Positions 25,474-32,605 of a stretch of 37,052 nt of DNA are shown piece by piece. A model generated the notes under the pieces. That model was not told where the DNA came from and made no database searches. It saw only the letters and a program-made list of their open reading frames with translations. Source of the stretch: Candidatus Bipolaricaulota bacterium (GTDB lineage Bacteria > Bipolaricaulota > Bipolaricaulia > UBA7950 > UBA9294); assembly GCA_030606565.1 (NCBI GenBank), contig JAUWGE010000017.1:1-37052 (forward strand). The letters run 5' to 3'. A program made the position numbers and the translations under genes. Position 1 is the stretch's first letter; each line of letters starts with the position of its first letter.

Positions 25474-26822
25474 TCCTGCACCTCCTTTTCCTTACGGACA
25501 ACCTTGCGGTAGCCCTCGTCCTTGATCACCACGATGGTCGTCCCCTGAGGGAGAAACCCCTCCTCGCAGATCACGTCCACTCGCTCGTCGGCAAACTCCC
25601 CTGCCCCCACTGGATGGAGGTCAGTCGCGGCCACCCCCCGGCGTCCCACCCAGGGGCTCACCGGACCTTCAGCTTGGCGCCGATCAAACGCTCGGCCGGT
25701 GATAGACGAGGATAGGATTACTCCGCCTAAGCGCAATCTGGACCTGGGGAGCTTGACAAGGAGCAGTATAACCCCTATCAAAGCCACCACAAGGGCACCT
25801 GAGACTACCAGCACCGCTCGCAGCGTCTCCCCCGGCTGCGTGAATGGCCCTACCATCGAGGTGTAGAAGCCCAGTCCAATCGCTACCAGTCCCACAAGCC
25901 CAGCCACCCCGAAGTCAACGGCAGTAAACACGAACACCTCAAGAAAGATCGCCACAAGCCCCCCTAGGAGGAAGATGATCGACTCCCACCCAGCCAGACC
26001 TACAAGGGTGTGAGACCACAAGAAGGCGCCTAGGGAGGCGAGCCCTAGGATACCTGGCACTCCAAAGCCGGGGATGATCATCTCGGCGATGAGTCCCAGC
26101 ACCCCCACGGTGATAAGGAGGGCCGCTACCCACGAACGGGTCAGGATCTCGACCACCGTGTCGACCCATCTGGGAGCGAAGTGGACTACCTCCCCCGCGG
26201 CAAGTTCCTCAAGTTGCAGAAGCTGATCAAGGCTAGCCACCTCTCCGTCGGAGTAGCCCCACTCCACTGCCTCCTGAGCGGTGAGGGTGAGAAGCTTGCC
26301 TCGCTCGACGAGATCCTCGATCTCCACGTCACGATCCACCATCGCCTCGGCGACCTCGGGCGGGCGGCCACGCGTCTCAGCCGTGGCCCGGAAGAGCTTG
26401 CGCGTGGCGGAGATGACCTTCTCTGGTGCCTCCCGCATCATCCCCTTTTCAAAGTAGACAGGGGTAGCGGCTCCCATCACCCCAGCGGGGGCGAAGTAGA
26501 TGTGCTCACAGGCGATGGCGAGGAGTGCTCCGGCCGAGTAGGCCTCCCGATCAACGTAGGCGATTGTGGGAAGGTCTGCGTCCAGGATGGCGTCACGGCC
26601 AGCCACCGCCGAATCCAGGTAGCCTCCGGGGGTGGAAAGCTGTATCACAACAGCCTGGGCCTCGGCAGCGGTCGCCTCCGCCAAGCCCTTACGTAGATAG
26701 GACACGGTACCGCGGCCGATCTCTGTGTCAATGGTGAGTACCCACACCGGCGGGGCCTCCTGTGACACTCCCAGGGAGGCAACAGCAAGCACCAGAGCCA
26801 AAAGCGTAATATATACTCTCAT
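25470..26822 (-). CDS. nfeD: NfeD family membrane-bound serine protease
   Basis: Long NfeD with an N-terminal ClpP-like protease domain, transmembrane helices and a C-terminal OB-fold. A signal peptide spans residues 1-21. The catalytic Ser is S96 in [11 protein letters not shown], after [11 protein letters not shown]; the partner Lys is probably one of those near 135-142 ([13 protein letters not shown]). About four to six helices follow between 230 and 370, then the NfeD tail ending [19 protein letters not shown]. It acts with FloA on membrane protein quality control. The promoter gives a leaderless start; no SD. Confidence 0.92.
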   Translation of the reverse strand: MRVYITLLALVLAVASLGVSQEAPPVWVLTIDTEIGRGTVSYLRKGLAEATAAEAQAVVIQLSTPGGYLDSAVAGRDAILDADLPTIAYVDREAYSAGALLAIACEHIYFAPAGVMGAATPVYFEKGMMREAPEKVISATRKLFRATAETRGRPPEVAEAMVDRDVEIEDLVERGKLLTLTAQEAVEWGYSDGEVASLDQLLQLEELAAGEVVHFAPRWVDTVVEILTRSWVAALLITVGVLGLIAEMIIPGFGVPGILGLASLGAFLWSHTLVGLAGWESIIFLLGGLVAIFLEVFVFTAVDFGVAGLVGLVAIGLGFYTSMVGPFTQPGETLRAVLVVSGALVVALIGVILLLVKLPRSRLRLGGVILSSSITGRAFDRRQAEGPVSPWVGRRGVAATDLHPVGAGEFADERVDVICEEGFLPQGTTIVVIKDEGYRKVVRKEKEVQE

Positions 26823-26828
26823 GGGTTC

Positions 26829-26858
26829 ATCCTAGGTTGTCATGTCTGGCTCTGTCAA
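26829..26858 (-). promoter_or_regulatory. nfeD-floA promoter (leaderless type)
   Basis: TTGACA (26853-26858), an 18-bp spacer and TAGGAT (26829-26834) on the - strand, six bases before the nfeD ATG. It has the same boxes and spacing as the lipid-kinase promoter. Confidence 0.62.
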
Positions 26859-27108
26859 GTCCCCCAAGACATCGGGTAATGCAGCCACCACCTGTGTTCG
26901 CGCTGCCGGCCGGGATATTTATGGCCTCCTCGGGCCCAACGGCGCCGGGAAGACGACCACCATCCGCGTGCTCGCGGGACTCATCGCTCCCACTTCGGGC
27001 TATGCAGTGGTCGCAGGTATGCGCTTCGACCAGAAGGTGGAGCGACTCCATGAAGACATCGGCCTTCTTCCCGAGGATCCCGGCTTCTACGAGCACCTGG
27101 AGGACTGA
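26842..27108 (+). pseudogene. ABC transporter ATPase fragment
   Basis: About 65 codons of an ABC ATPase: Walker [21 protein letters not shown] and then [13 protein letters not shown] and [14 protein letters not shown], before a stop. The N-terminal strands are missing, as are the Q-loop, signature motif and Walker B. The ATG at 26842 lies inside the nfeD promoter and has no SD, so it is a relic. It marks a rearranged junction between the nfeD operon and the cassette array. Confidence 0.7.
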
Positions 27109-27205
27109 TCGACGGAAGGACAACCCGTGGTGTTCAAAAAAGCAGGTTTGTCGTCGTGCGTTGCGATCGTGGTACGCTCACCATAAGCAAGGGGCAGGCC
27201 TTGCA

Positions 27206-27269
27206 GATAAGGTGTGTGTCCCTCTAATTTTGGGAGATGGGAGATAAGGTATGTGTCCCTCGAATTTTT
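27206..27269. repeat. Two direct repeats (GATAAGGTRTGTGTCCCTC...)
   Basis: GATAAGGTGTGTGTCCCTCT (27206) and GATAAGGTATGTGTCCCTCG (27243) are 37 bp apart and both continue into AATTTT. A diverged third copy (TATGGTTTGCGTCCCTCGAA) lies at 28080-28104. The rest of 27109-27275 has no gene. Confidence 0.7.
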
Positions 27270-27275
27270 ATGGCC

Positions 27276-27324
27276 GCCGCTAATCAGCCGCGCCAGCGGC
27301 GTCGGGTGGAAGCCCTTGTTAGGC
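27276..27324 (-). other. attC-like site, distal end, degenerate
   Basis: On the - strand GCCTAAC (27318-27324) contains the TAA stop of the membrane-protein gene, a common cassette feature. CACCCGACGCCGC and GCGCGGCTGATTAGC then form a short imperfect stem. The right box is only GATTAGC. Either a short or a damaged attC. Confidence 0.5.
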
Positions 27325-27756
27325 GCTGCCGTTAGGGATTGCCCTCTTTCTTGGTCGCCACCAACACACCAGGAATAATATTCCAGGGGTGGTTATTATC
27401 ATCGACAGAAGATAAGGAACCGCTGAACGGGGGAAATCGTGAGTGATCGGACTATGAATTAGAAGCAACGAAAGCGCTGCCAGCTGGAAAACAATGGTAA
27501 TCGTTCCTCCCAATCGCTCCCAACGCCAGGCAATGCCCAATCCCAGGACACTCAGAAACATAAAGATCGGGGGTAAGGCTTCTATGGGGGGATAGTCCTC
27601 CACCGCATGCGGGTCTGCTACACCGGTTGTCACCCAGTTCCATGCATAACCGATAAGCATAAGTAGAGCGTAAACTATGATCGGAAAGCCCCAGATTCGG
27701 GCAATCCAGCGTATCCATTTCGTGACCCGATTACGACTGTCATTACCCTTCGTCAT
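27319..27756 (-). CDS. Cassette: four-helix membrane protein (145 aa)
   Basis: Not assigned a function. Four hydrophobic helices are visible: GFPIIVYALLMLIGYAWNWV, PPIFMFLSVLGLGIAW, TITIVFQLAALSLLLIH and YLLSMIITTPGILFLVCWW, with a basic N-terminus (RNRVTKWIRWIARI) and an Arg/Lys C-terminus. Similar small integral membrane proteins of unknown function (DUF-type) occur in genome islands. CAAGGAGGG precedes the ATG. Its stop codon lies within the attC box, and another attC is immediately upstream, so it is the most distal cassette. Confidence 0.82.
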   Translation of the reverse strand: MTKGNDSRNRVTKWIRWIARIWGFPIIVYALLMLIGYAWNWVTTGVADPHAVEDYPPIEALPPIFMFLSVLGLGIAWRWERLGGTITIVFQLAALSLLLIHSPITHDFPRSAVPYLLSMIITTPGILFLVCWWRPRKRAIPNGSA

Positions 27757-27784
27757 GATCCACCCTCCTTGCTTTTAACACGGT

Positions 27785-27866
27785 GCCCAACGGGGCTGCG
27801 AATAAGCTACGAGCGGAAGGCACGCTTGCGTGCCAGAACGCACGTCAGCTTCATCCACTGTCGGTC
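27785..27866 (-). other. attC site of the RHH/RelE cassette
   Basis: GTTGGGC on the - strand (27785-27791) is an intact right box. The left box is degenerate (GACCGAC). The arms GGATGAAGCTG and CAGCTTATTCG pair around a GGCACGC/GCGTGCC hairpin with an unpaired G. It is nearly the same as the sites at 32234 and 35310. Confidence 0.75.
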
Positions 27867-28118
27867 GGCGCGCAGCGCCGCCCATACAGTAATTATTCTG
27901 CAAGCCCGCAACATAATACCAGGAGCTCTATTTCATGCCAACTGCGAAGAGATGCTTCCGACAGACCGGGTTCGAAGGAAGGATGGCGACAAGGCGACCT
28001 CAGAGGTGAATCGAGGTGTGAAGACTTAATTTGGGCGCATGCTTTCTTAAGATGTTTTCGGAGTTGCAAGCCTCGGAAATATGGTTTGCGTCCCTCGAAT
28101 TCTCTGGATAGCGAGCGT
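27867..28118. other. Gene-free part of the RHH/RelE cassette
   Basis: About 250 bp between the attC and the RelE stop, with no gene. It holds a GGCGCGCAGCGCC hairpin directly after the attC and the third, diverged copy of the TGTCCCTCGAATT repeat (28080-28104). Confidence 0.45.
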
Positions 28119-28409
28119 TTAGGTTTTGATGTAGTTCTTCAAATCCCTGTAGAAGTTCTCGTGTCCTCCAATGGCGAGCAGATAGAGTCTCTTTTCGGGT
28201 TCATCAACAGTGTAGGCAAGGAGGTAGAGTTGGCCGAGGCAAGAGAACTTGTGGACGCGTACGCCCTGCAAGTCTCCGGCCTTCATCTCACCAAGGGTCG
28301 GGTCGCGGCAGAGCAGGTCTACCTGTACGTCGATTTGTTGCCGCAGTGGTTCGGGGAGCTTTTTCTTGATCCGGGCAAATTTGGTGTAGGCAACGGGCTC
28401 CAGCGCCAT
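28119..28409 (-). CDS. RelE/ParE-superfamily toxin
   Basis: Probable mRNA-cleaving or gyrase-targeting toxin of a type II toxin-antitoxin pair. 96 residues with the fold landmarks FARIKKKLPEPLRQQIDVQV (two helices), GDLQGVRVHKFSCLGQLYLL (central strands), LAYTVDEPEKRLYLLAIGGH and a C-terminal FYRDLKNYIK helix. The Arg and Lys of the central strands and the C-terminal Tyr/Lys are the usual active-site types. It starts 9 bp after the antitoxin stop, in antitoxin-toxin order. Confidence 0.85.
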   Translation of the reverse strand: MALEPVAYTKFARIKKKLPEPLRQQIDVQVDLLCRDPTLGEMKAGDLQGVRVHKFSCLGQLYLLAYTVDEPEKRLYLLAIGGHENFYRDLKNYIKT

Positions 28410-28418
28410 GGCGGAAAG

Positions 28419-28643
28419 CTACCCGCGAGGGTAAGGGAGAACATCCCCTTGTTCGATTCCGGCAAGCGCCTCGCGAATATCCGCTTGGAACTGAGGGTGG
28501 AGGGTATTGTACTGATCGACGTAATGTTCCACGGCCATCTTGACGACCGTGCTTAGGCTGCGTTTTTCCAGCCGCGCGATCTCCTCGAGGTGTCTCTTTA
28601 GTTGAGGGTTTACCTTTGTGGAGACTGACTTTGAGCTTGCCAT
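28419..28643 (-). CDS. CopG/RHH-type antitoxin
   Basis: 74 residues: a ribbon strand (SVSTKVNPQLKRHLEEIARL) then two helices (KRSLSTVVKMAVEHYV), the ribbon-helix-helix DNA-binding domain, and an acidic tail (DIREALAGIEQGD) that would bind the RelE-like toxin. GAGGAGG lies upstream at slightly long spacing. It has its own promoter with GTATAC inverted half-sites, which should be its autoregulatory operator. Confidence 0.85.
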   Translation of the reverse strand: MASSKSVSTKVNPQLKRHLEEIARLEKRSLSTVVKMAVEHYVDQYNTLHPQFQADIREALAGIEQGDVLPYPRG

Positions 28644-28682
28644 GCGTCATCCGCCTCCTCTTTCTTGCGTTCTCCAAACAGA

Positions 28683-28711
28683 AGTATAGCATCAAAGGTA
28701 TACGAAGTCAA
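28683..28711 (-). promoter_or_regulatory. Promoter of the RHH/RelE operon
   Basis: TTGACT (28706-28711), a 17-bp spacer and TATACT (28683-28688) on the - strand, about 40 bases before the antitoxin ATG. A promoter inside a cassette is typical for toxin-antitoxin cassettes. Confidence 0.72.
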
Positions 28712-28722
28712 CGAGGTATACC
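28697..28722. promoter_or_regulatory. Probable antitoxin operator
   Basis: Two copies of the palindrome GGTATAC(C) at 28697-28703 and 28715-28722 sit on either side of the -35 box, 18 bp apart. This spacing fits cooperative RHH dimer binding and repression of the operon. Confidence 0.55.
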
Positions 28723-28780
28723 AAGGAATTAATGTTGGGTTGCAAGGCCAGACCCTGCGTGACCGATCACTCGCGATTTC

Positions 28781-28907
28781 GCCTAACGGTTAGCATCACC
28801 CGCCGGGCGGTTGCGGGAAAGAGCCTCCACTACAAGGCACACTGAAAGCGCGTGGAACCGCCGATGTGCGCAACCGATAGCCCGGTCGGGTGCATGCATT
28901 GTTGGGC
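28781..28907 (-). other. attC site of the alpha/beta-hydrolase cassette (127 bp)
   Basis: GCCCAAC (28901-28907) and GTTAGGC (28781-28787) on the - strand. The 5' arm GCATGCACCCGACCGGGC pairs with GCCCGGCGGGTGATGC, leaving an unpaired G and an unpaired A six bases apart. The A is as in known attC top strands. The long variable loop resembles VCR-type sites in size. Confidence 0.9.
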
Positions 28908-28941
28908 GGCTTTTCAAGTGTGACTACCGCGTAGCAACGAC

Positions 28942-29841
28942 TCAGCGGGGAAGCCGTTGCTGCAATACCTCATCCAAAAATGCCTCTAGAACGGCGGTAT
29001 ACGTTTTGGGGAACAGCATGAACGTGTGATGTCCGCCCTCCTCAAAGATATGCGTTCTGGCCCTGGGATACCGTGCTTTCAGTTCTCCCACATGGTCGAT
29101 TGACGACTTGTCGCCCTTGGATGACAGAACTAATATCTCCCCAGGCCAGTGCTGTAGGGCTTCTGACCTGAACACAAAGCTGCGATGGGCTTCTACCCCT
29201 GCTTCCATGAAGCGTAGAAACATCTCCTTGTTGATGTCCAGACTCATCTCCCGAAGGTATGTGCCGCGAAATGCCAACCATTCGCTCGAAGGCGGAAATG
29301 CCCATCCACTTCTCCTTACTAGGCGTAGTATTCGCATCAAGATGGGGAAAGGGAGAATCTTGATCAACTTCAGTTGCTTCTGTAGCCTTGACGTATCTTG
29401 CGCGCCGACAACGCTACAGTGAGAGAATACCACATGCTCTACCTTCTGCGGGTATTCCTGAAGGAAAAACTGGGCGACTCCTGCGCCACCGGAGACCCCA
29501 ATGACCGTTGCTTTCTCTGCCTCTTTGGCGCCAAGGATTGCCGCATGAGCGCGACAGACCTCGTCCATGGCGAACGTTCCCTGCAATGCGTAATTGTCCA
29601 GAGTTATGATTCTATACTTCTTTTCGAAGGCAGTGATGGGGTAGAACCACATATCCGCTCTCATAAACGCACCGGGCATGAAAAGGAGAGTTTTGTCTCC
29701 CTGCCCGCAGGCAATGTAGCGCCAGCGAGCACCCCCGACCTCCAGTTCCTTGTAGGGATGGTTAGCGCGGAATTCCTGTAAGAGCCGCTTCTGTTCAACA
29801 GGAACTTGAGCATAGATTTCGTCGAACTGCAACACCGTCAT
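28942..29841 (-). CDS. Cassette: alpha/beta-fold hydrolase
   Basis: Serine hydrolase of unknown substrate. Nucleophile S117 lies in VIGVSGGAGVAQF, acid D244 in SSKGDKSS, His271 in FEEGGHHTFMLF; oxyanion-side MPGAFMRADMWF is near 55. 299 residues, no signal peptide, cytoplasmic. GGGGGTG precedes the ATG. The stop is 35 bp before an attC. It may be an esterase, lactonase or acyl-transfer enzyme; activity on antibiotics or signals is not indicated by the sequence. Confidence 0.85.
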   Translation of the reverse strand: MTVLQFDEIYAQVPVEQKRLLQEFRANHPYKELEVGGARWRYIACGQGDKTLLFMPGAFMRADMWFYPITAFEKKYRIITLDNYALQGTFAMDEVCRAHAAILGAKEAEKATVIGVSGGAGVAQFFLQEYPQKVEHVVFSHCSVVGAQDTSRLQKQLKLIKILPFPILMRILRLVRRSGWAFPPSSEWLAFRGTYLREMSLDINKEMFLRFMEAGVEAHRSFVFRSEALQHWPGEILVLSSKGDKSSIDHVGELKARYPRARTHIFEEGGHHTFMLFPKTYTAVLEAFLDEVLQQRLPR

Positions 29842-29885
29842 CTTTCACCCCCTACCTGTCAATAGAGATTCTGCCCCCATTCCGA

Positions 29886-29967
29886 CGCGCCGGACAGCAA
29901 GCGGATTGAAATCCGCGGCTCGATGGAGCGGCAGCGGAACACCGTCAGGTGGATGCGTTTGTTGGGC
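29886..29967 (-). other. attC half-site plus 44-bp repeat module
   Basis: GCCCAAC (29961-29967) lies inside the 3' end of the membrane-protein gene and is followed by GCATCCACCTGACGGTG, a good 5' arm with C and A at unpaired positions. No matching 3' arm follows. Instead a 44-bp module (29886-29929) with GCGGATT/AATCCGC begins, shared with 32322-32365. No clear right box. Confidence 0.5.
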
Positions 29968-30544
29968 CGATGGCACGCTTCCAGCTTTCCCATTCATCAG
30001 CCACTTCCTTTAGCGGGTCCAACGAGCGCTCATCGGGGTATACGATACGCCGGTGTTCGCGTGCGCCTGCTGCAAGCACCTGAAACTTCTGCATGTGGGC
30101 CGGTTGTTTGCGCTTCCACCGCTCCGCCGAGACCATAGGTTCCAGATACTGCCAACCCCTGACCAAAGGACGAGAGTAGAAGTCCATCACGAACTCGACG
30201 GGGGCAACACCATGCTTCACCATCACGCCCAGCATATCGTAAGACCTTGCCAGTCTGTCCAGGTTGTTCCTCTCAGAATCCGAGGCCTTCATGATATCGA
30301 AGTTGAGGTCCGCTGCGATTTTCTCCTCAAGGAGATGCCTTTGCTCGCGACACTGCTCCATTATGTCGAAGACGTGACGCAGCGCCTGCACACGCGAAGC
30401 ACGCTCGGCCTCGATGATGGATCTGCGAGACAATGCAAGGTTGCGGCGAAATTGCCGGACGGTGATGATCCAGTAAACAACTCCCAGCACGGCAACAAGC
30501 GCTAGGACCACTGTTGCGATATTGGCTCCATCCTGTAGTGTCAT
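29945..30544 (-). CDS. Cassette: DUF4760-like membrane-anchored protein
   Basis: 199 residues with one N-terminal membrane helix (TVVLALVAVLGVVYWII) and a long helical cytoplasmic domain (RRSIIEAERASRVQALRHVF). SYDMLGVMVKHGVAPVEFVM and DFYSRPLVRGWQYLEPMV look like the DUF4760 family; function unknown. The 3' end runs into the attC box. AAAGGAAAGG is the likely SD. Confidence 0.78.
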   Translation of the reverse strand: MTLQDGANIATVVLALVAVLGVVYWIITVRQFRRNLALSRRSIIEAERASRVQALRHVFDIMEQCREQRHLLEEKIAADLNFDIMKASDSERNNLDRLARSYDMLGVMVKHGVAPVEFVMDFYSRPLVRGWQYLEPMVSAERWKRKQPAHMQKFQVLAAGAREHRRIVYPDERSLDPLKEVADEWESWKRAIGPTNAST

Positions 30545-30568
30545 GTTGCTGCCTTTCCTTTGATGTCA

Positions 30569-30672
30569 GCCCAACGAGCCGCGGATTGAAATCCGCGGCT
30601 CGTTGGAGCGGCTATGGGGCTGGCAAAGGAGCGCAGCGGATTTGCCAGTCCAACTTCAGCCGCGGGTTAGCG
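30569..30672 (-). other. attC site with perfect 17-bp inverted repeat
   Basis: CGCTAAC (30666-30672), 2 bp after the HEPN-like gene's stop, and GTTGGGC (30569-30575) on the - strand. TGGCAAA/TTTGCCA and GTTGGA/TCCAAC stems form the centre, and CCGCGGCT/AGCCGCGG the outer arm. The right end has CCAACGAGCCGCGGATT repeated perfectly inverted (30571-30606), an unusual addition. Confidence 0.75.
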
Positions 30673-30674
30673 TT

Positions 30675-31502
30675 CTATTCCCTTTTCCTGCGCAATTCAC
30701 TGAATTCTTCATCAGTTATTTCACGGTCCTCGTATTGGAAATTGTCGTTAACAACAACTTGAGGCGTGAGAGCTTCAATTCGGTTCTTGGGTCCGACCAG
30801 GAGACAATTTGGCAGATACACTTTACGAATAAACGGTTTACTTTCCCAGCTCTTCTTAATGTAGATCTCGCCTGGGATGTCAGTAATGAACCATGGCTGA
30901 GGGCCGAAGGCACTGAACTGATTCCGGATTATCTCGCGTAAACACAGGATTGCATCCAATGCCAATTCTCTATCATTTCGATCGACTTCAGGACGAAAGT
31001 GAATTGCCTTATGACGCATGTCCTTTAGGTAACGGAACTGCTTGGCGACTTCAGGCAGCAGGATATCCCAAGATTCCAGAGTGTCAATTGGCACGTCCCA
31101 ATTATCGAATGAATCTTTTCGATAGATGTTCTTGTATTCGGGCGTGTGCCTATAATCGTCCCGAAGAATCAAAATCAGGTAATTCAGAATCCGTTCTCCC
31201 AAAGCGCATGCCGAAGTCAGGGCTGGATAATAGGCTCCCATGACGAAAGCAGTTCGGATTTGCTCGAAAAATCGATTATGGAAAGCGATAATCGATAGGG
31301 GCTTATCGCCCAAATCTATGAAGTTCTTCCTCTTCCCATCCTGAGATTGGGCACCATACATGCTTATCAAGGACTTCTCTACTGCAGCCCTGTTTTGAAG
31401 ATGCTGTTTTTTGATATCATCTTCCCATTCGTCACGGATCTTCTGCGTCAACATGTGAACGCGGGTATCAAAGTCGAAGGCAAGGACGCGGTATCGTTTC
31501 AT
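30675..31502 (-). CDS. Cassette: HEPN-like protein (275 aa)
   Basis: Not in a family I can name. The middle (residues 90-170) has a HEPN-type layout: a helix with SACALGERILNYLILIL and, about 55 residues on, FRYLKDMRHKAIHFR, in which R163 and H168 fit the RX4-6H RNase motif. The N-terminus (MKRYRVLAFDFDTRVHMLTQ) and the strand-rich C-terminus (VYLPNCLLVGPKN) are unassigned. If HEPN, it may be a ribonuclease in stress or phage defence. The stop abuts the attC. Confidence 0.75.
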   Translation of the reverse strand: MKRYRVLAFDFDTRVHMLTQKIRDEWEDDIKKQHLQNRAAVEKSLISMYGAQSQDGKRKNFIDLGDKPLSIIAFHNRFFEQIRTAFVMGAYYPALTSACALGERILNYLILILRDDYRHTPEYKNIYRKDSFDNWDVPIDTLESWDILLPEVAKQFRYLKDMRHKAIHFRPEVDRNDRELALDAILCLREIIRNQFSAFGPQPWFITDIPGEIYIKKSWESKPFIRKVYLPNCLLVGPKNRIEALTPQVVVNDNFQYEDREITDEEFSELRRKRE

Positions 31503-31515
31503 ATAGTATCTCTCA

Positions 31516-31577
31516 CACTAACGCCCTCGGCATCAGCTGCGGCGCGCAGCGCCGTCAGCTGCATGCCGTTGTTAGGA
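31516..31577 (-). other. attC site of the HigBA cassette (62 bp)
   Basis: TCCTAAC (31571-31577) and GTTAGTG (31516-31522) on the - strand. The 5' arm CGGCATGCAGCTGACGGC pairs with GCCGCAGCTGATGCCG, leaving unpaired G and A six bases apart. It is short and among the cleanest sites; the HigA stop is 14 bp upstream. Confidence 0.92.
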
Positions 31578-31591
31578 GGCCGTTTCAAACA

Positions 31592-31900
31592 CTAGTCGGT
31601 GGCACGCACAGGCCGAATGCGCCGGAGCTCGGCTGCCTCGGTCTGCTGAGCCCGAAAAAGGTCCCACCGAACCTGGAGATTCATCCAGAACGAGGGCGAG
31701 TTTCCAAAGACTCGGGCCAAGCGCAGCGCCGTGCTGGGGGTGATGCCGCGCCGCTTGTTGATCAGCTCGTTCACACGCTGATAGGGAACGTGGATACGAT
31801 CTGCCAGTTCCCGCTGCGAAATCTCCATCGGCTTGAGAAACTCCTCCAAAAGCATCTCGCCCGGGTGCGTCGGCTCTCGATGGGTCGGTACACGTACCAT
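31592..31900 (-). CDS. higA: HigA-family antitoxin (HTH, addiction module antidote)
   Basis: 102 residues from the ATG at 31900 (GGAGG at seven bases). HPGEMLLEEFLKPMEISQRE is the HigA/VapI-type start; an XRE helix-turn-helix follows (QRELADRIHVPYQRVNELIN), with RGITPSTALRLARVFGNSP and the terminal WMNLQVRWDLFRAQ. It binds HigB and represses the operon. It follows higB by 10 bp, in the usual toxin-antitoxin order of this family. Confidence 0.92.
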   Translation of the reverse strand: MVRVPTHREPTHPGEMLLEEFLKPMEISQRELADRIHVPYQRVNELINKRRGITPSTALRLARVFGNSPSFWMNLQVRWDLFRAQQTEAAELRRIRPVRATD

Positions 31901-31910
31901 TTCCCGCCTC

Positions 31911-32194
31911 CTAATGGTAGTCCACAATCTCTACGTCCGCAGGCCCCATTTCCGTCCAGCGAAAGCAGACTCGGTATCGGTCATTAATCCGAATGCTGAA
32001 TTGGTCCCGTCGACTTCCGGACAGCTGTTCCAAGCAGTTCCCCGGCGGGATTCGGAGTCCACCACCGAGTCCAGCTGATCGAGCTTGCGTCCCGCGATAC
32101 TCCAAAGATTCTGCGGACACGTTCTTCGCGCAACCTTGGTGCTGCGCCCGTTGAAGATGTCCTCGGTTGCCTGGGTTGCGAAGGACCGAATCAT
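31911..32194 (-). pseudogene. higB: HigB toxin gene with one frameshift
   Basis: Begins MIRSFATQATEDIFNGRSTK, followed by AGRKLDQLDSVVDS in one frame, and continues LRIPPGNCLEQLSG and then FSIRINDRYRVCFRWTEMGP in the next, ending EIVDYH. One base is missing near 32055 (GACTCCG where GACCTCCG is expected). Joined, it is a normal HigB of about 93 residues with the R..CFRW toxin core. Either the toxin is dead while the antitoxin survives, or it is an assembly error. Confidence 0.8.
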
Positions 32195-32200
32195 AAACAC

Positions 32201-32229
32201 ATAATAGCACGGCTAGCATGCTATTTCAA
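32201..32229 (-). promoter_or_regulatory. higBA promoter (leaderless type)
   Basis: TTGAAA (32224-32229), a 17-bp spacer and TATTAT (32201-32206) on the - strand; the HigB ATG at 32194 follows six bases later. The spacer contains GCATGCTAGC, part of a possible HigA operator. Confidence 0.68.
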
Positions 32230-32233
32230 GCCC

Positions 32234-32314
32234 TTCTAACGAGCTGCGGATAAGCTGCGAGCGGAAGGCACGCTTGCGTACCAGAACGCACGCCAGCTTC
32301 ATCCGTTGTTGGGA
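32234..32314 (-). other. attC unit B of the kinase cassette (81 bp)
   Basis: TCCCAAC (32308-32314) and GTTAGAA (32234-32240) on the - strand. Arms GGATGAAGCTGGCGTGC and GCAGCTTATCC pair with an unpaired G; central hairpin GGTACGC/GCGTGCC. Nearly the same as 27785-27866 and 35310-35391. Confidence 0.85.
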
Positions 32315-32321
32315 GGCGCTA

Positions 32322-32365
32322 CGCGCCGGACAGCAAGCGGATTGAAACCCGCGGCTCGATGGAGC
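32322..32365. repeat. 44-bp module, copy 2
   Basis: Differs at one base from 29886-29929; it contains CGGACAGCAAGCGG and GCGGCTCGATGGAGC. 30581-30612 shares about 31 of 32 bases with the right part of 29886-29932. It lies between two attC units. Confidence 0.75.
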
Positions 32366-32383
32366 AGGCGCGAAGCGATCGCT

Positions 32384-32509
32384 CCATCGTAGGCGTCAGC
32401 CGCGCCGAACCGCAACCCAGGACGCTGGACTGCTGCCAAACCATTGAAAATCAAAAACGATTGTTAAACGCGGCGCGTGTTCGGCGTCGGCTGCACGCCA
32501 TCGTTAGCC
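32384..32509 (-). other. attC unit A of the kinase cassette
   Basis: GGCTAAC (32503-32509) on the - strand. The 5' arm GGCGTGCAGCCGACGCCGAA (32481-32500 region) pairs with TTCGGCGCGGCTGACGCC (32392-32409), leaving unpaired G and A six bases apart. The right box is replaced by ACGATGG, so this unit may not recombine on its own. The region 32315-32605 has no gene. Confidence 0.72.
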
Positions 32510-32605
32510 CTGTTCAACTCTCTGAAGCCAGCCTTTTGTGTCAGTATTCATAAAACACCACGAGTTACACCCAACAGTTTACATTTTGATGGCGTAAATA
32601 GAGAG

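Noticed and set aside
27960-27990. tRNA T-loop-like GGTTCGAA
   Set aside because: No acceptor stem, anticodon arm or CCA around it; a chance match.
27783-28556. + strand open frame of 257 codons across the attC and toxin genes
   Set aside because: Antisense to the RelE/RHH pair and to an attC; amino-acid composition is not protein-like and there is no SD.
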